DNA from: Acidimicrobiales bacterium
GTDB lineage: Bacteria > Actinomycetota > Acidimicrobiia > Acidimicrobiales > SZUA-35
Direction of reading: 5' to 3'
Assembly: GCA_020628065.1 (NCBI GenBank)
Contig: JAHDFR010000039.1
Coordinates: 1-34,463, forward strand
Length of the DNA: 34,463 nt
Shown here: in pieces, positions 7,429-15,593 of the stretch
How positions within the stretch are numbered: the first letter of the stretch is position 1
Layout: every line of letters starts with the position of its first letter
Notes under the pieces: model-generated
Database searches by the model: none
What the model saw: only the letters and a program-made list of their open reading frames with translations
Told to the model about the DNA's origin: nothing
Position numbers and translations under genes: made by a program

Positions 7429-8631
7429 GTGACTGAGTTGACAGCGAGAGCGTTGGCCGCCAAACCATTGGCAATGAGACTGTACGACACCGCCTCGAAG
7501 TCGGTGGTTCCATTTGAACCCGGGCCGGTGGTAACGATGTACACCTGTGGCATTACGCCATACGATGCCACCCACCTGGGGCATGCCACCGTCTATATCA
7601 CCTACGACGTGTTGCAGCGTCGGCTACGAGACGCCGGGCACGAGACCAGATGCGTGCGTAACGTCACCGACGTGGATGATGACATTCTTCGCAAGGCCCG
7701 TGAGCTCGATGTCCACTATCTGGACCTGGCAGCAGCGGAGACGGCCCGATTCGACGACGACATGGTCGCACTTGACATGCTCCCGTCGTGGAGCGAGCCT
7801 CGGGCGACATCGGCCATAGCCGACATCCGCGGATTCATCGGCATGGTCCTCGACAACGGCCACGCCTACGAATCGGGTGGGGCCGTGTACTTCGACGTCA
7901 ACTCGTGGCCCGACTTCGGCCGGATCTCCGGCTACGACCGCGAGACCATGCTGAAGTTTGCCGCTGAGCGTGGCGGCAACCCTGATGACCCCAACAAGCG
8001 CGACCCGCTGGATTTCGTACTTTGGCAACCTTCGGCCGATGGTGAACCGGCCTGGGATTCCCTGTGGGGAATGGGTCGGCCGGGGTGGCATATCGAATGC
8101 TCGGCGCTGGCACTTCGCGAGCTTGACACCACCATTGATCTACACGGTGGAGGAAGCGACCTGATCTTCCCTCACCATGAGTGCGAGGCCGCCCAATCAT
8201 CGGCGGCCACCGGCGAGCCATTCGTCCGTCACTGGATGCACCAGGCCATGGTGCGGATGGACGGCGAGAAGATGTCCAAGTCGCTTGGGAACCTGGTGTT
8301 CGTCAGCGAGCTGCGCAAAACCTATGACCCTCGGGCCATCCGTCTGGGTGTGGTTATTCACCACTACCGCACCGAGTGGGAGTGGCACGATGCCATCATG
8401 CCTGAGGCCGCCGCTCGGCTCGATCGGTGGTTGGATGCCGGGCCGGGTGATGGCGCTTTGGCCGAGGTGCGAGCCGCCCTGGACGATGATCTTGACACCC
8501 CGACTGCAGTCGCCGCCATCGACGAGGCGGTGAAATCAGGTCAAGGAGTGGATCAGGCGGCAATGTTGCTGGGGGTCGACTTGAATCGTGGCCCTGCCGC
8601 CCCGGCCCCGTCGACCATCGTCGACTCGTAG
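7429..8631 (+). CDS. mshC: L-cysteine:1D-myo-inositol 2-amino-2-deoxy-glucopyranoside ligase (mycothiol synthesis)
   Basis: This is a 400-residue class I aminoacyl-tRNA-synthetase-fold enzyme that joins cysteine to GlcN-inositol using ATP, the third enzymatic step in making mycothiol. The block MYTCGITPYDATHLGHA contains C40 (zinc) and the HLGH adenylate motif at 49-52. HIEC (C224) and FPHHE (247-251) supply further zinc-site residues, and KMSKS is at 281-285. The internal ITPYDATHLGHA, the RPGWHIEC region and the ending LLGVDL match M. tuberculosis MshC. Its length is nearer to MshC (about 410) than to CysRS (about 460), which lacks these blocks. GTG at 7429 is the start used; ATG at 7474, just before the conserved RLYD, is possible. 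Neither has a clear ribosome site. The start is the uncertain part, not the identity. Confidence 0.9.
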   Translation: MTELTARALAAKPLAMRLYDTASKSVVPFEPGPVVTMYTCGITPYDATHLGHATVYITYDVLQRRLRDAGHETRCVRNVTDVDDDILRKARELDVHYLDLAAAETARFDDDMVALDMLPSWSEPRATSAIADIRGFIGMVLDNGHAYESGGAVYFDVNSWPDFGRISGYDRETMLKFAAERGGNPDDPNKRDPLDFVLWQPSADGEPAWDSLWGMGRPGWHIECSALALRELDTTIDLHGGGSDLIFPHHECEAAQSSAATGEPFVRHWMHQAMVRMDGEKMSKSLGNLVFVSELRKTYDPRAIRLGVVIHHYRTEWEWHDAIMPEAAARLDRWLDAGPGDGALAEVRAALDDDLDTPTAVAAIDEAVKSGQGVDQAAMLLGVDLNRGPAAPAPSTIVDS

Positions 8632-8707
8632 ACCACAAATCGGGCAGGGTGAGGCGGGGCACGATTGCCCGGTCCCGCCGGTCCTCCGCGCCGGGTGATG
8701 CGACTGC

Positions 8708-8713
8708 TAGGAT
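8708..8713 (+). promoter_or_regulatory. Candidate -10 box (TAGGAT) of the plsC-like gene
   Basis: TAGGAT, preceded by TGC (an extended -10 look), ends 8 nt before ATG 8722. RNA would start about two bases before the codon, so this looks like a leaderless gene. Confidence 0.5.
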
Positions 8714-8721
8714 GATCATCC

Positions 8722-9579
8722 ATGATTCCCGCCGGAATCGGTCGCCTGCAAGGCCCCGTCCGCCGCGTTCTACAGCCGCTCGTGAGTCGGTTGTGGCGTT
8801 TCGAGATTGAAGGCCTGGAGAATATCCCGGTTACCGGGCCTGCTGTGCTGTGCCCCAACCACGCCGCCTTCATCGATTCGGTGGTGGTACCGGCTGTGCT
8901 CAACCGGAATCTGATCTACGTGGGTAAGGCCGAGTATCTCGACGACTGGAAGACGAAACACCTGTTCCCGGCGCTGGGCATGATTCCCATCGACCGGCGA
9001 GGAGGAGACCATTCCCGGGCGGCGCTTGACGCCGCCCGCCAGGTCCTGCTGGGAGGCGGACTGTTCGGCATCTACCCGGAGGGCACACGCAGCCGCTCGG
9101 GAAAGCTCCACAAGGGTCGTACCGGTGCTGCCCGGCTGGCTGTCGAGACCGGAGCGCCCTTGATCCCCATCGGACTGTTGGGCACTGCCGACATCCAGCC
9201 TCCGGACACCTTTATGCCCCGCTTCGGGCTGCCGGTCCGAATCCGTTTCGGTAAGCCAATTGACTCCAGTCGCTACCGCGATCGAGTCGGAGACCACGCC
9301 GTCTATCGTTCGCTGACCGATGAAGTCATGTATGAGATCGGTCAGCTGACCGGGCTTGAGTACGTCCACACGTATGCCAATGCGCCGCTCGAGCCCGCAG
9401 CAGTCGAGCAGGCTGTCGAGGTCACAGCTGACGTTCAGCACGATTCGGTAACCGATGGGGCTCTGGTAGCAACGGCCAGCAGACCTGACGCCAACGGTGT
9501 TGCGGTCAGTTCGGTTCTGACCAGTCGGCCGTTGTCCAGTCTTGAAGATCTTCTGGGTGAACCTGTCCCGGTCGGGTAG
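8722..9579 (+). CDS. 1-acyl-sn-glycerol-3-phosphate acyltransferase (PlsC family)
   Basis: This 285-residue membrane-associated acyltransferase has the catalytic NHxxxxD motif (NHAAFID, residues 46-52), the substrate block YPEGTRSRSG (about 118-127) and the following PLIPIGLLG strand. The family transfers an acyl chain to the sn-2 position of lysophosphatidic acid, making phosphatidic acid. That would feed the PIP synthase encoded about 4 kb downstream. The last 50 residues, after the conserved YANAPLEP, are variable and look disordered. It stands alone between mshC and thrS, each apparently with its own promoter. The family also includes acyltransferases with other acceptors, so the exact substrate is inferred. 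Confidence 0.85.
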   Translation: MIPAGIGRLQGPVRRVLQPLVSRLWRFEIEGLENIPVTGPAVLCPNHAAFIDSVVVPAVLNRNLIYVGKAEYLDDWKTKHLFPALGMIPIDRRGGDHSRAALDAARQVLLGGGLFGIYPEGTRSRSGKLHKGRTGAARLAVETGAPLIPIGLLGTADIQPPDTFMPRFGLPVRIRFGKPIDSSRYRDRVGDHAVYRSLTDEVMYEIGQLTGLEYVHTYANAPLEPAAVEQAVEVTADVQHDSVTDGALVATASRPDANGVAVSSVLTSRPLSSLEDLLGEPVPVG

Positions 9580-9651
9580 CTGAAAATTCAGGTGGTGTCG
9601 ACGGCGGTTGGTCGGGTCGTAATTTCGGTCGCCGGTAGAGGCCGGGTTCCG

Positions 9652-9657
9652 TAGAAT
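9652..9657 (+). promoter_or_regulatory. Candidate -10 box (TAGAAT) of thrS
   Basis: TAGAAT ends 7 nt before ATG 9665, giving a predicted RNA start one base before the codon. There is no upstream T-box-like leader, so control of thrS by tRNA binding looks unlikely here. Confidence 0.55.
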
Positions 9658-9664
9658 CGAGACC

Positions 9665-11653
9665 ATGGCCGATATCGCTGTACAACTGCCCGACGGATCG
9701 TCTCGAAACGTGGCGCCGGGTACCACTGTGGCCGGGTTGGCCGCCGATATCGGCGCTGGTCTGGCCAAGGCGGCGGTGAGTGCTGTTGTCGACGGCGACG
9801 AGCGTGATCTGAACGTCGAACTCGCTGACGGCAACCAGGTGGAGATCGTCACCGCCGACTCCGAGGCCGGAATGCATGTGCTGAGACACTCAACGGCACA
9901 CGTCATGGCCCAAGCCGTACTTGAGATGTGGCCTGGTGCTACCTTCGCCATCGGTCCACCGATCGAAAACGGTTTCTACTACGACTTCTCGCTTCCTGAC
10001 GGTGCGACGTTCAACGATGACGATCTTGAACGCATCGAAGCCAAGATGCGACAGATCGTTGATGCCGACCAGCCGTTCATCCGGACCGAGGTGCCTGCGG
10101 CCAGCGCCCTGGAGCTGATGGCCGACCATCCGTACAAGCGAGACATTATCGAGCGGGTCACGTCGGGAGCGATCGACTCCGAGCTAAGTGGTGAAGCGTC
10201 CGGGGACGTCATCAGCTTTTATCGCAACACCGACGCCTTCGTTGATATGTGCGTCGGGCCTCACGTACCGTCAACCGGTCGACTCGGCCACTTCAAGCTC
10301 ATGTCGGTGGCCGGTGCGTACTGGCGCGGCGACGAGAACCAGCCGATGCTGCAACGCATCTACGGCACGGCATGGGCCACCTCCAAGCAATTGAAGCAGC
10401 ATCTGCAGCGGCTGGAGGAGGCGGCGAAGCGCGACCACCGCAAGCTGGCCAACGAGTTGGATCTTTTGTCATTCCCGTCTCAGCTGGGCGGCGGGCTGGC
10501 CATCTGGCACCCCAAGGGTGCGATCGCCCGCAAGCTGATGGAAGACGACTCTCGCCGTCGCCACGAAGAGGGCGGATACTCGTTCGCCTACACGCCGCAT
10601 CTGGCCAATGGCAATTTGTTCCAAACGTCAGGCCACCTCGACTTCTACGCCGACGGTATGTACCCGCCGATGGAGATGGACAACGGGACGTACTACCCGA
10701 AGCCCATGAACTGTCCGATGCACGTGCTGGTCTATCGCAGCCAGCAGAGGTCGTATCGGGAGTTGCCGCTACGCCTCTTTGAGCTGGGCACCGTCTACCG
10801 GTACGAACGGGCCGGGACGCTGCACGGTCTCATGCGCATCAGGGGTTTCACGCAAGACGACGCCCACATTTTCGTCGACCAGGAGGGCTTGGCCGCCGAA
10901 CTCCAAAATCTGCTCGACTTTGTCCTCGACGTGTTGAGGTCATACGGCTTCGAGGACTTCACCGCCAAGTTGTCGACCAGACCACAGAACAAGTCGGTTG
11001 GCTCCGACGAGATCTGGACGCTGGCTACGGACTGTCTGGTAGCCGCATTGGAGGCGGCGGGCCTGGAGTATGAAGTCGATGAAGGCGGCGGTGCGTTCTA
11101 CGGGCCGAAGATCGACGTCGATGTTCGTGACGCCATTGGTCGGTCCTGGCAGCTCTCGACCATTCAGGCCGACTTCGCCCTTCCCGAGCGCTTCGATCTG
11201 GAGTACGTGGCCCCTGACGGTTCTCGCCAGCGGCCGGTGATGCTGCATCGGGCCCTTATGGGCTCGCTGGAGCGGTTCTTCGGCGTGCTCATCGAGCACT
11301 ACGCCGGCAATTTCCCGCTGTGGCTGGCCCCGGTGCAGGTGCAGGTCCTCCCGGTGGCCGAGGAGCACGAGGCTTACGGTCGTCACGTGGTTGATCGCCT
11401 GGTCGCAGGCGGATATCGATGCGAATACGCCGAGCCCACCGATCCGTTGGGCAAACGCATCCGCCGGGCCAAGACCCAGAAGATTCCCTATGTGCTGGTT
11501 GTCGGCAGCGAAGACGAGTCGGCCAAGACCGTTGGAGTAAACCCGAGAGGCGGCGACGTCGAGCGTGGCGTGTCGATTGACGACTTTCTGTCCCGCTTGG
11601 AAGCCGATATGGGAGACCGAGCGGCCGCCCGTGTACTCGGCCCGACCACCTGA
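9665..11653 (+). CDS. thrS: Threonine--tRNA ligase
   Basis: This 662-residue class II synthetase charges tRNA-Thr. An N-terminal TGS domain (1-62) is followed by the editing domain with H75xxxH79 and a Cys-x3-His (MCVGPHVP). The catalytic core has the zinc ligand C350 (MNCPMH), motif 2 around TVYRYERAG with the following GFTQDDAHIF, and a C-terminal anticodon-binding domain (about 555-650). Length and order are standard. It probably heads the transcript that continues into the HIT, membrane-protein, PIP synthase and PatA genes; the next start is only 19 bp downstream. The same thrS-HIT-pgsA-patA-pimA order is found in M. tuberculosis. Confidence 0.96.
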   Translation: MADIAVQLPDGSSRNVAPGTTVAGLAADIGAGLAKAAVSAVVDGDERDLNVELADGNQVEIVTADSEAGMHVLRHSTAHVMAQAVLEMWPGATFAIGPPIENGFYYDFSLPDGATFNDDDLERIEAKMRQIVDADQPFIRTEVPAASALELMADHPYKRDIIERVTSGAIDSELSGEASGDVISFYRNTDAFVDMCVGPHVPSTGRLGHFKLMSVAGAYWRGDENQPMLQRIYGTAWATSKQLKQHLQRLEEAAKRDHRKLANELDLLSFPSQLGGGLAIWHPKGAIARKLMEDDSRRRHEEGGYSFAYTPHLANGNLFQTSGHLDFYADGMYPPMEMDNGTYYPKPMNCPMHVLVYRSQQRSYRELPLRLFELGTVYRYERAGTLHGLMRIRGFTQDDAHIFVDQEGLAAELQNLLDFVLDVLRSYGFEDFTAKLSTRPQNKSVGSDEIWTLATDCLVAALEAAGLEYEVDEGGGAFYGPKIDVDVRDAIGRSWQLSTIQADFALPERFDLEYVAPDGSRQRPVMLHRALMGSLERFFGVLIEHYAGNFPLWLAPVQVQVLPVAEEHEAYGRHVVDRLVAGGYRCEYAEPTDPLGKRIRRAKTQKIPYVLVVGSEDESAKTVGVNPRGGDVERGVSIDDFLSRLEADMGDRAAARVLGPTT

Positions 11654-11672
11654 TCACGGAGTCCGGCTCAAC

Positions 11673-12215
11673 ATGGAGCATCTGTTTGCCGGTTGGCGCA
11701 TGGGCCATGGCCCTGATAGCGGGGGCGACGGGGAACCGTATCCGGCTATCACGCCGTCTGAAGGCCAGACGCTGTTCGAGGCCATCGAGCAATCCGGTCT
11801 CGACGATTCGGAGATATACATTGTGGCCCGGTCCGAGCTGACCTTTGCCGTACTCAACGTCTTCCCTTACACCACCGGCCATCTGATGGTTCTGCCCCGT
11901 CGGTCGGCTTGCAGCATGTTGGACCTTGACGAGGACGGCTACCAGGACTTGTGGCGGATGGTCCGCGCCGGGGCAGTAGCGGTGAACGAGGCCTTCAAAC
12001 CCGACGGGTTGAACATTGGCGTAAATGAAGGAAGCGCTGGTGGTGGCTCACAACCCGACCATCTGCACGTCCACGTCGTGCCCCGGTGGACCGCAGACAC
12101 CAATTTCATGACCTCGGTCGCGGGAGCACGAGTGCTCCCCGTTACTCTGGCAGAGTGTTGGCGGCGGCTAAAAGAGGCCTGGCCGCAACAGGATGGTGAC
12201 TCCGGTGGTAGCTGA
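11673..12215 (+). CDS. HIT-family hydrolase/phosphorylase (Ap4A phosphorylase-like, Rv2613c orthologue)
   Basis: This 180-residue histidine-triad protein has the HLHVHVVPRW motif at the active site, preceded by the conserved NVFPYTTGHLMVLPRR and GLNIGVNEGSAGGGS. The run after the triad (WTADTNFM) and the genomic place directly after thrS match M. tuberculosis Rv2613c, which has been described as a diadenosine tetraphosphate phosphorylase. It likely clears dinucleoside polyphosphates, side products of aminoacyl-tRNA synthetases, which may explain the neighbour. The ATG at 11673 has a weak ACGGAG 11-12 nt upstream. The 3' end overlaps the next gene by 23 bp. Confidence 0.87.
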   Translation: MEHLFAGWRMGHGPDSGGDGEPYPAITPSEGQTLFEAIEQSGLDDSEIYIVARSELTFAVLNVFPYTTGHLMVLPRRSACSMLDLDEDGYQDLWRMVRAGAVAVNEAFKPDGLNIGVNEGSAGGGSQPDHLHVHVVPRWTADTNFMTSVAGARVLPVTLAECWRRLKEAWPQQDGDSGGS

Positions 12216-12792
12216 GGAAACTGACGGTCTTAAACAGGAAGCAGATGTTCTTCCCGACGACCTCCAGCCTGATCTTGTCGATCACGACGACTACGTTTTT
12301 CCCAACAACAACCGTCGGCGTATTCCCGGCTATCTGTACTTTGCCGTGGCCGCCTTGGTGGTCCTGGTCTACCTGGTGTTCAACCAGAGCCCGTTTGTGA
12401 ACAGTGGATTGCTACTGGCCGCCGGGCTGCTCGCTCTGTTCGGCTTGTACAGCTACATGAGCGGCTGGGATCTTGCCGTCGACGAACGAGATGCTCTGGT
12501 TGCGGCCACCGGTGCTGTCGGATTCTCTGTCGGCCATGCGTCCGCCCAGATGGGTTGGCGTGGCCTGATGAGCCGACCCACCTGGCGGATCCTGCTGTAT
12601 TCAGCTGATGAGCCGCCGTCAAAGCGTGGATTTGTGTTGGTTGACGGCACTGATGGGCAGGTTCTGGATTCGTTCGTGGAGGACAATCCCGAGGACTGGT
12701 CCGATTTTGCCGACACGAGGGTCGCCGCTGCGGGCACACCAGACGGTGAGGGGGCCAGCGAGAACGACGCACCGGACGCCGGCAATGATTGA
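12193..12792 (+). CDS. Uncharacterised two-helix membrane protein in the phosphatidylinositol mannoside operon
   Basis: I do not recognise a named family in this 199-residue protein. Residues 1-44 are acidic and soluble. Two hydrophobic segments follow (about 46-64 and 71-89) with a short loop, then a soluble part of about 85 residues that looks structured (GHASAQMGWRGLMSRP, then WRILLYSADEPP and FVLVDG) and an acidic, disordered tail. It overlaps the HIT gene by 23 bp and the PIP synthase gene by 8 bp, so it is translated as part of the operon. In M. tuberculosis the HIT and pgsA1 genes are adjacent, so this gene is an insertion relative to that order. A role near PIP synthesis in the membrane is a guess from position only. 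ATG 12193 or GTG 12196 could start it. Confidence 0.72.
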   Translation: MVTPVVAEETDGLKQEADVLPDDLQPDLVDHDDYVFPNNNRRRIPGYLYFAVAALVVLVYLVFNQSPFVNSGLLLAAGLLALFGLYSYMSGWDLAVDERDALVAATGAVGFSVGHASAQMGWRGLMSRPTWRILLYSADEPPSKRGFVLVDGTDGQVLDSFVEDNPEDWSDFADTRVAAAGTPDGEGASENDAPDAGND

Positions 12793-13414
12793 CGGGAACT
12801 TTCGAGCCGCCTTTGAGAACGCGGTAGCGCCGGTCGGACGGGGTCTCGAACGGGTAGGTGTTTCGCCCGATGCCATCACCGCCGTGGGTGTGATGATGGC
12901 CGGGGCCTGTGGAATCGCCATTGGCACAGAGCGGTACTGGCTGGCCTTTGTCCTGCTGATCCTGACCGGACTTCCCGATGCTCTTGACGGTGCGGTGGCC
13001 AAAGCCGGTGGCCGGACCAGTATCCGGGGCGCCTACCTGGACTCGGTTTCAGATCGGGTGAGCGATGGTCTTCTGTTTGCCGGAGCCGGTTGGAATTTGT
13101 CGAACTCGGACAACCCAACCATGGCCATGCTGCCGTTCGGTCTGTACATAGCGGCCTCGCTGGTGTCTTACCAGCGAGCCAAGGCCGAGTCGCTCGGTTA
13201 TCACGCCAAGGGTGGCCTGATGGAGCGGGGCGAGCGCTTCATAGCCCTTGGTTTTGGCCTGTTCTTCTCGTCGCTTTTCGTGATCACGCTTTGGGTCATG
13301 TTCATACTGACGGTGCTTACTGCGGTGGCGCGCTTCGTGAAGGTGTGGCGTCAAGCCGAGGGTCCGCCTCCCTCAACCAGGGCCGCGTCCTCATCATCGG
13401 ACTCCGAGGGCTGA
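12785..13414 (+). CDS. pgsA: CDP-alcohol phosphatidyltransferase, probable phosphatidylinositol phosphate synthase
   Basis: This 209-residue integral membrane enzyme is predicted to join CDP-diacylglycerol to inositol 3-phosphate, the entry step to phosphatidylinositol and its mannosides. The family motif is at residues 65-90 with exact spacing: D65, D68-G69, A72-K73, G82, D86, D90. The usual DGxxAR arginine is lysine here (K73). The flanking GLERVGVSPDAIT, SDRVSDGLLF and GGLMERGERFI segments resemble M. tuberculosis PgsA1 (Rv2612c), and the PatA and PimA genes follow as they do there. The start ATG at 12785 overlaps the upstream stop by 8 bp. The C-terminus is a short Ser-rich tail. Confidence 0.88.
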   Translation: MIDGNFRAAFENAVAPVGRGLERVGVSPDAITAVGVMMAGACGIAIGTERYWLAFVLLILTGLPDALDGAVAKAGGRTSIRGAYLDSVSDRVSDGLLFAGAGWNLSNSDNPTMAMLPFGLYIAASLVSYQRAKAESLGYHAKGGLMERGERFIALGFGLFFSSLFVITLWVMFILTVLTAVARFVKVWRQAEGPPPSTRAASSSSDSEG

Positions 13415-13466
13415 CCGCGGTGATCCCGCTGCCGGCCAGTGGACGACTCCGGCCGGGGTTGAGCGG

Positions 13467-14345
13467 TTGAGTTCTAGACCACTGCGTGTGCTCAAGACGG
13501 CGTCTGCCGTGTGCCGACGTGCGCCGTTGACCGTTTCGGTCCCGCTGGCCGAACGGCTGGGACGGGTTGTCGGGCCTCACATTCTGGCTGACCAGACCAC
13601 CATGTTGCAGAGCCACCTCAACCGGGTTGGCCCGGGTTATCAGGCCGACCGAGGTATCGGCTCGTATGCCCGCTACTGGGTCGAGTCGTTTGGCCTCGGT
13701 GGATTCTCCGACGTCGTGGTTGACCGTGGTTTCTCATTTGTCGGTTACGACAGAATCGAAGACGTGCGGGCCAGTGGTGTGGGACCGCTGCTTGTTCTCC
13801 CGCATGTCGGAGGGTGGGAGTGGGCTGCTGCCTGGCTTGGCCGTATTGGTCGAGCACCGGTGACGGCGGTGGCCGAACGGCTTGAGCCGACCGATGTTTT
13901 TGAATGGTTCGTCGACCTTCGCAGTCGATTGGGGGTTGAGGTCGTTCCGTTGGACGCTTCGGCCTTCGCTGCAACTGCTGATGCCGTGCATCGCACCGAG
14001 ATCGTCTGCTTGCTGTCCGATCGCGACATCGCCGGGACCGGTGTCACGGTTGAGTTCTTTGGCGACGAGGCTCGGATTCCGATTGGTCCGGCTGTACTTT
14101 CCTGTCGGACCAAGGCTCCGTTGCTTCCCACCGCAGTCTATTTCTGGGGTGACCAGCGTCTTTGCCTGGTGGGGGAGCCGATCTGGCCCTCTTCGTTCGG
14201 TCACGTTTCCCGTGGACGGCAGAGGTATGAGGCCATCACCCGACATCTGGCCGCTGAACTTGAAGTCATGATTGCTCGTGCCCCTGAGCAGTGGCATCTG
14301 CTGGGTCCGAATTGGGTGGGCGACGAGGTGCCTTCGATCACCTGA
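13467..14345 (+). CDS. patA: PatA-like acyltransferase (phosphatidylinositol mannoside acyltransferase)
   Basis: This 292-residue member of the LpxL/HtrB acyltransferase family has the HX4(D/E) motif as H113-VGGW-E118 in LPHVGGWEWA. It also has the downstream block LLSDRDIAGTGVTVEFFG, which carries the second acidic residue (E196) that in mycobacterial PatA completes the catalytic pair. PatA acylates the mannose of PIM1/PIM2. The position between PIP synthase and PimA supports the call. The HX4 acid is Glu where Asp is more usual. The start is uncertain: TTG 13467 is used because no ATG fits upstream; GTG 13488 is an alternative. A GC-rich GGGG lies about 8-10 nt before the TTG. Confidence 0.85.
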   Translation: MSSRPLRVLKTASAVCRRAPLTVSVPLAERLGRVVGPHILADQTTMLQSHLNRVGPGYQADRGIGSYARYWVESFGLGGFSDVVVDRGFSFVGYDRIEDVRASGVGPLLVLPHVGGWEWAAAWLGRIGRAPVTAVAERLEPTDVFEWFVDLRSRLGVEVVPLDASAFAATADAVHRTEIVCLLSDRDIAGTGVTVEFFGDEARIPIGPAVLSCRTKAPLLPTAVYFWGDQRLCLVGEPIWPSSFGHVSRGRQRYEAITRHLAAELEVMIARAPEQWHLLGPNWVGDEVPSIT

Positions 14346-14377
14346 CGGCGCGGGCGGACTCAGTCGGAGCGCTCCGG

Positions 14378-14383
14378 TACAGT
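14378..14383 (+). promoter_or_regulatory. Candidate -10 box (TACAGT) of pimA
   Basis: TACAGT ends exactly 6 nt before GTG 14390, predicting an RNA that starts with the G of the start codon. It would give pimA its own promoter inside the lipid operon. Confidence 0.55.
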
Positions 14384-14389
14384 TGGAGC

Positions 14390-15493
14390 GTGCGCGTCGG
14401 GATCATATGCCCCTACAGCCTGGGGGTTTGGGGCGGAGTCCAAGCCCAGGTGCTGGGCCTGGCCAGGGCTCTCCGGGCGGACGGGGTTGAGGCCCAGGTT
14501 CTGGCCCCGTGTGACGGCGCTCCTCCCGAGCCGTGGGTTACGCCTCTGGGGAACTCGATTCCATACGCCCAGAACGGATCCTTTGCCCCGCTGGCTCCTG
14601 ACCCGGCGGCTCAGCTTCGAGTGCTGGCCGCTATCTGGGACGAGCGATTTGATCTCCTGCACCTGCATGAGCCGTTGGCTCCCGGGCCGACGCTTACTGC
14701 TGTCATGGTGAAGCCGGTGCCGCTGCTCGGCACGTTTCATGCCAGCGGAAACATAGCGGCCTACCGGTGGGCGCGGGCTGGCGTGCGCCGTATGGCAGCC
14801 CGGCTGGATCTGCGGGTGGCGGTGTCGCCGGAGGCCGCCGGTATGGCCCGGCGGTATCTACATGGGAGCTACGACGTGTTGTTTAACGGCATTGAAACCT
14901 CCCACTTCCGTCAGGAGCCGGCTGGTCGTTCGAGTCGGAGTATCGGTACAACCGTGTTGTTTCTCGGTCGACATGAGCCCCGAAAAGGGTTGTCTGTCCT
15001 GTTGGAGTCGATGTCGTTGTTGCCGTCCGACGTCTCGCTGTGGGTTGCCGGACAGGGACCCGAGACGGAGCAACTCAGAGCACAGTTCGGCCACAGCGCC
15101 CGCATCCAGTGGCTCGGTCAACTTGACGAGGCCGAGAAGCGTCAAAGGCTGGTTGACGCCGACGTTCTTTGTGTTCCATCGCTTGGCGGCGAGAGTTTCG
15201 GTGTGGTGCTGTTGGAGGCGATGGCGGCCGGTACTCCGGTTGTGGCCAGCGATCTGCCGGCGTACCGAGTGGTGGCCGACGACGGTCGATGTGCCGAGCT
15301 GTTCCGCACAGGAGACAGCGGCGACTTGGCAAAATCCATTCTGACGGTACTTGAGGGTGGGCCGATGGTGGACGGGCGCGTATCAGCCGGGCTCGCTCGG
15401 GCAGAAGAGTTCTCGATGGAGCGGTTGGCGTCGGCGTACATCGCTCGATACCAGTCGATCATCGATCCTCGCTCCATCCGATCGGTCAACTAG
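14390..15493 (+). CDS. pimA: GDP-mannose:phosphatidylinositol alpha-mannosyltransferase
   Basis: This 367-residue GT-B fold, GT4-family enzyme is predicted to add the first mannose from GDP-mannose to phosphatidylinositol on the inner membrane face. The N-terminus MRVGIICPYS, with a following GGVQAQVLGLARAL, is like mycobacterial PimA. The FHASGN block supplies the catalytic-site histidine (H117). VLFNGIETSHF and the GT4 ending ESFGVVLLEAMAAGTPVV (E-x7-E) are all present. The frame is open 33 codons further upstream, but that part overlaps patA and is not PimA-like; the leaderless GTG fits both homology and promoter. It is the last gene of the block, followed after 1 bp by a hairpin. Confidence 0.92.
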   Translation: MRVGIICPYSLGVWGGVQAQVLGLARALRADGVEAQVLAPCDGAPPEPWVTPLGNSIPYAQNGSFAPLAPDPAAQLRVLAAIWDERFDLLHLHEPLAPGPTLTAVMVKPVPLLGTFHASGNIAAYRWARAGVRRMAARLDLRVAVSPEAAGMARRYLHGSYDVLFNGIETSHFRQEPAGRSSRSIGTTVLFLGRHEPRKGLSVLLESMSLLPSDVSLWVAGQGPETEQLRAQFGHSARIQWLGQLDEAEKRQRLVDADVLCVPSLGGESFGVVLLEAMAAGTPVVASDLPAYRVVADDGRCAELFRTGDSGDLAKSILTVLEGGPMVDGRVSAGLARAEEFSMERLASAYIARYQSIIDPRSIRSVN

Positions 15494-15494
15494 C

Positions 15495-15530
15495 CCGCCG
15501 GAGCACCTTCGGTGCCGGAGGCGGTAGTTT
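15495..15530 (+). terminator. Probable terminator hairpin after pimA
   Basis: The outer stem CCGCC (15495-15499) pairs with GGCGG (15520-15524). The inner stem GCACC (15503-15507) pairs with GGTGC (15511-15515) around a TTC loop, with a small internal loop between the stems. TAGTTT follows. The T-run is short, so termination may be partial. Confidence 0.6.
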
Positions 15531-15580
15531 CGCCCGGCAAATGACCGTCGAATTGCCGCTGCATCGGCCGTTGCAGTGCC

Positions 15581-15586
15581 TACGAT
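15581..15586 (+). promoter_or_regulatory. Candidate -10 box (TACGAT) of the HtpX-like gene
   Basis: TACGAT ends 7 nt before ATG 15594. It also shows that the earlier in-frame ATG at 15576 lies upstream of the predicted RNA start. Confidence 0.55.
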
Positions 15587-15593
15587 GGTCGCC

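Noticed and set aside
7429-8631. Cysteinyl-tRNA synthetase instead of MshC
   Set aside because: The TMYTCGITPYDATHLGHA region, shorter length and LLGVDL ending are MshC features; CysRS has a longer C-terminal anticodon domain.
9580-9664. T-box leader for thrS
   Set aside because: Only 85 bp separate it from the previous gene, with no specifier-loop or T-box sequence, and the -10 lies 7 nt before the ATG.
8770-9951. Long minus-strand reading frame of 393 codons
   Set aside because: It is antisense to the plsC-like gene and the start of thrS, both certain. It has no recognisable domain and arises from codon bias in high-GC DNA.
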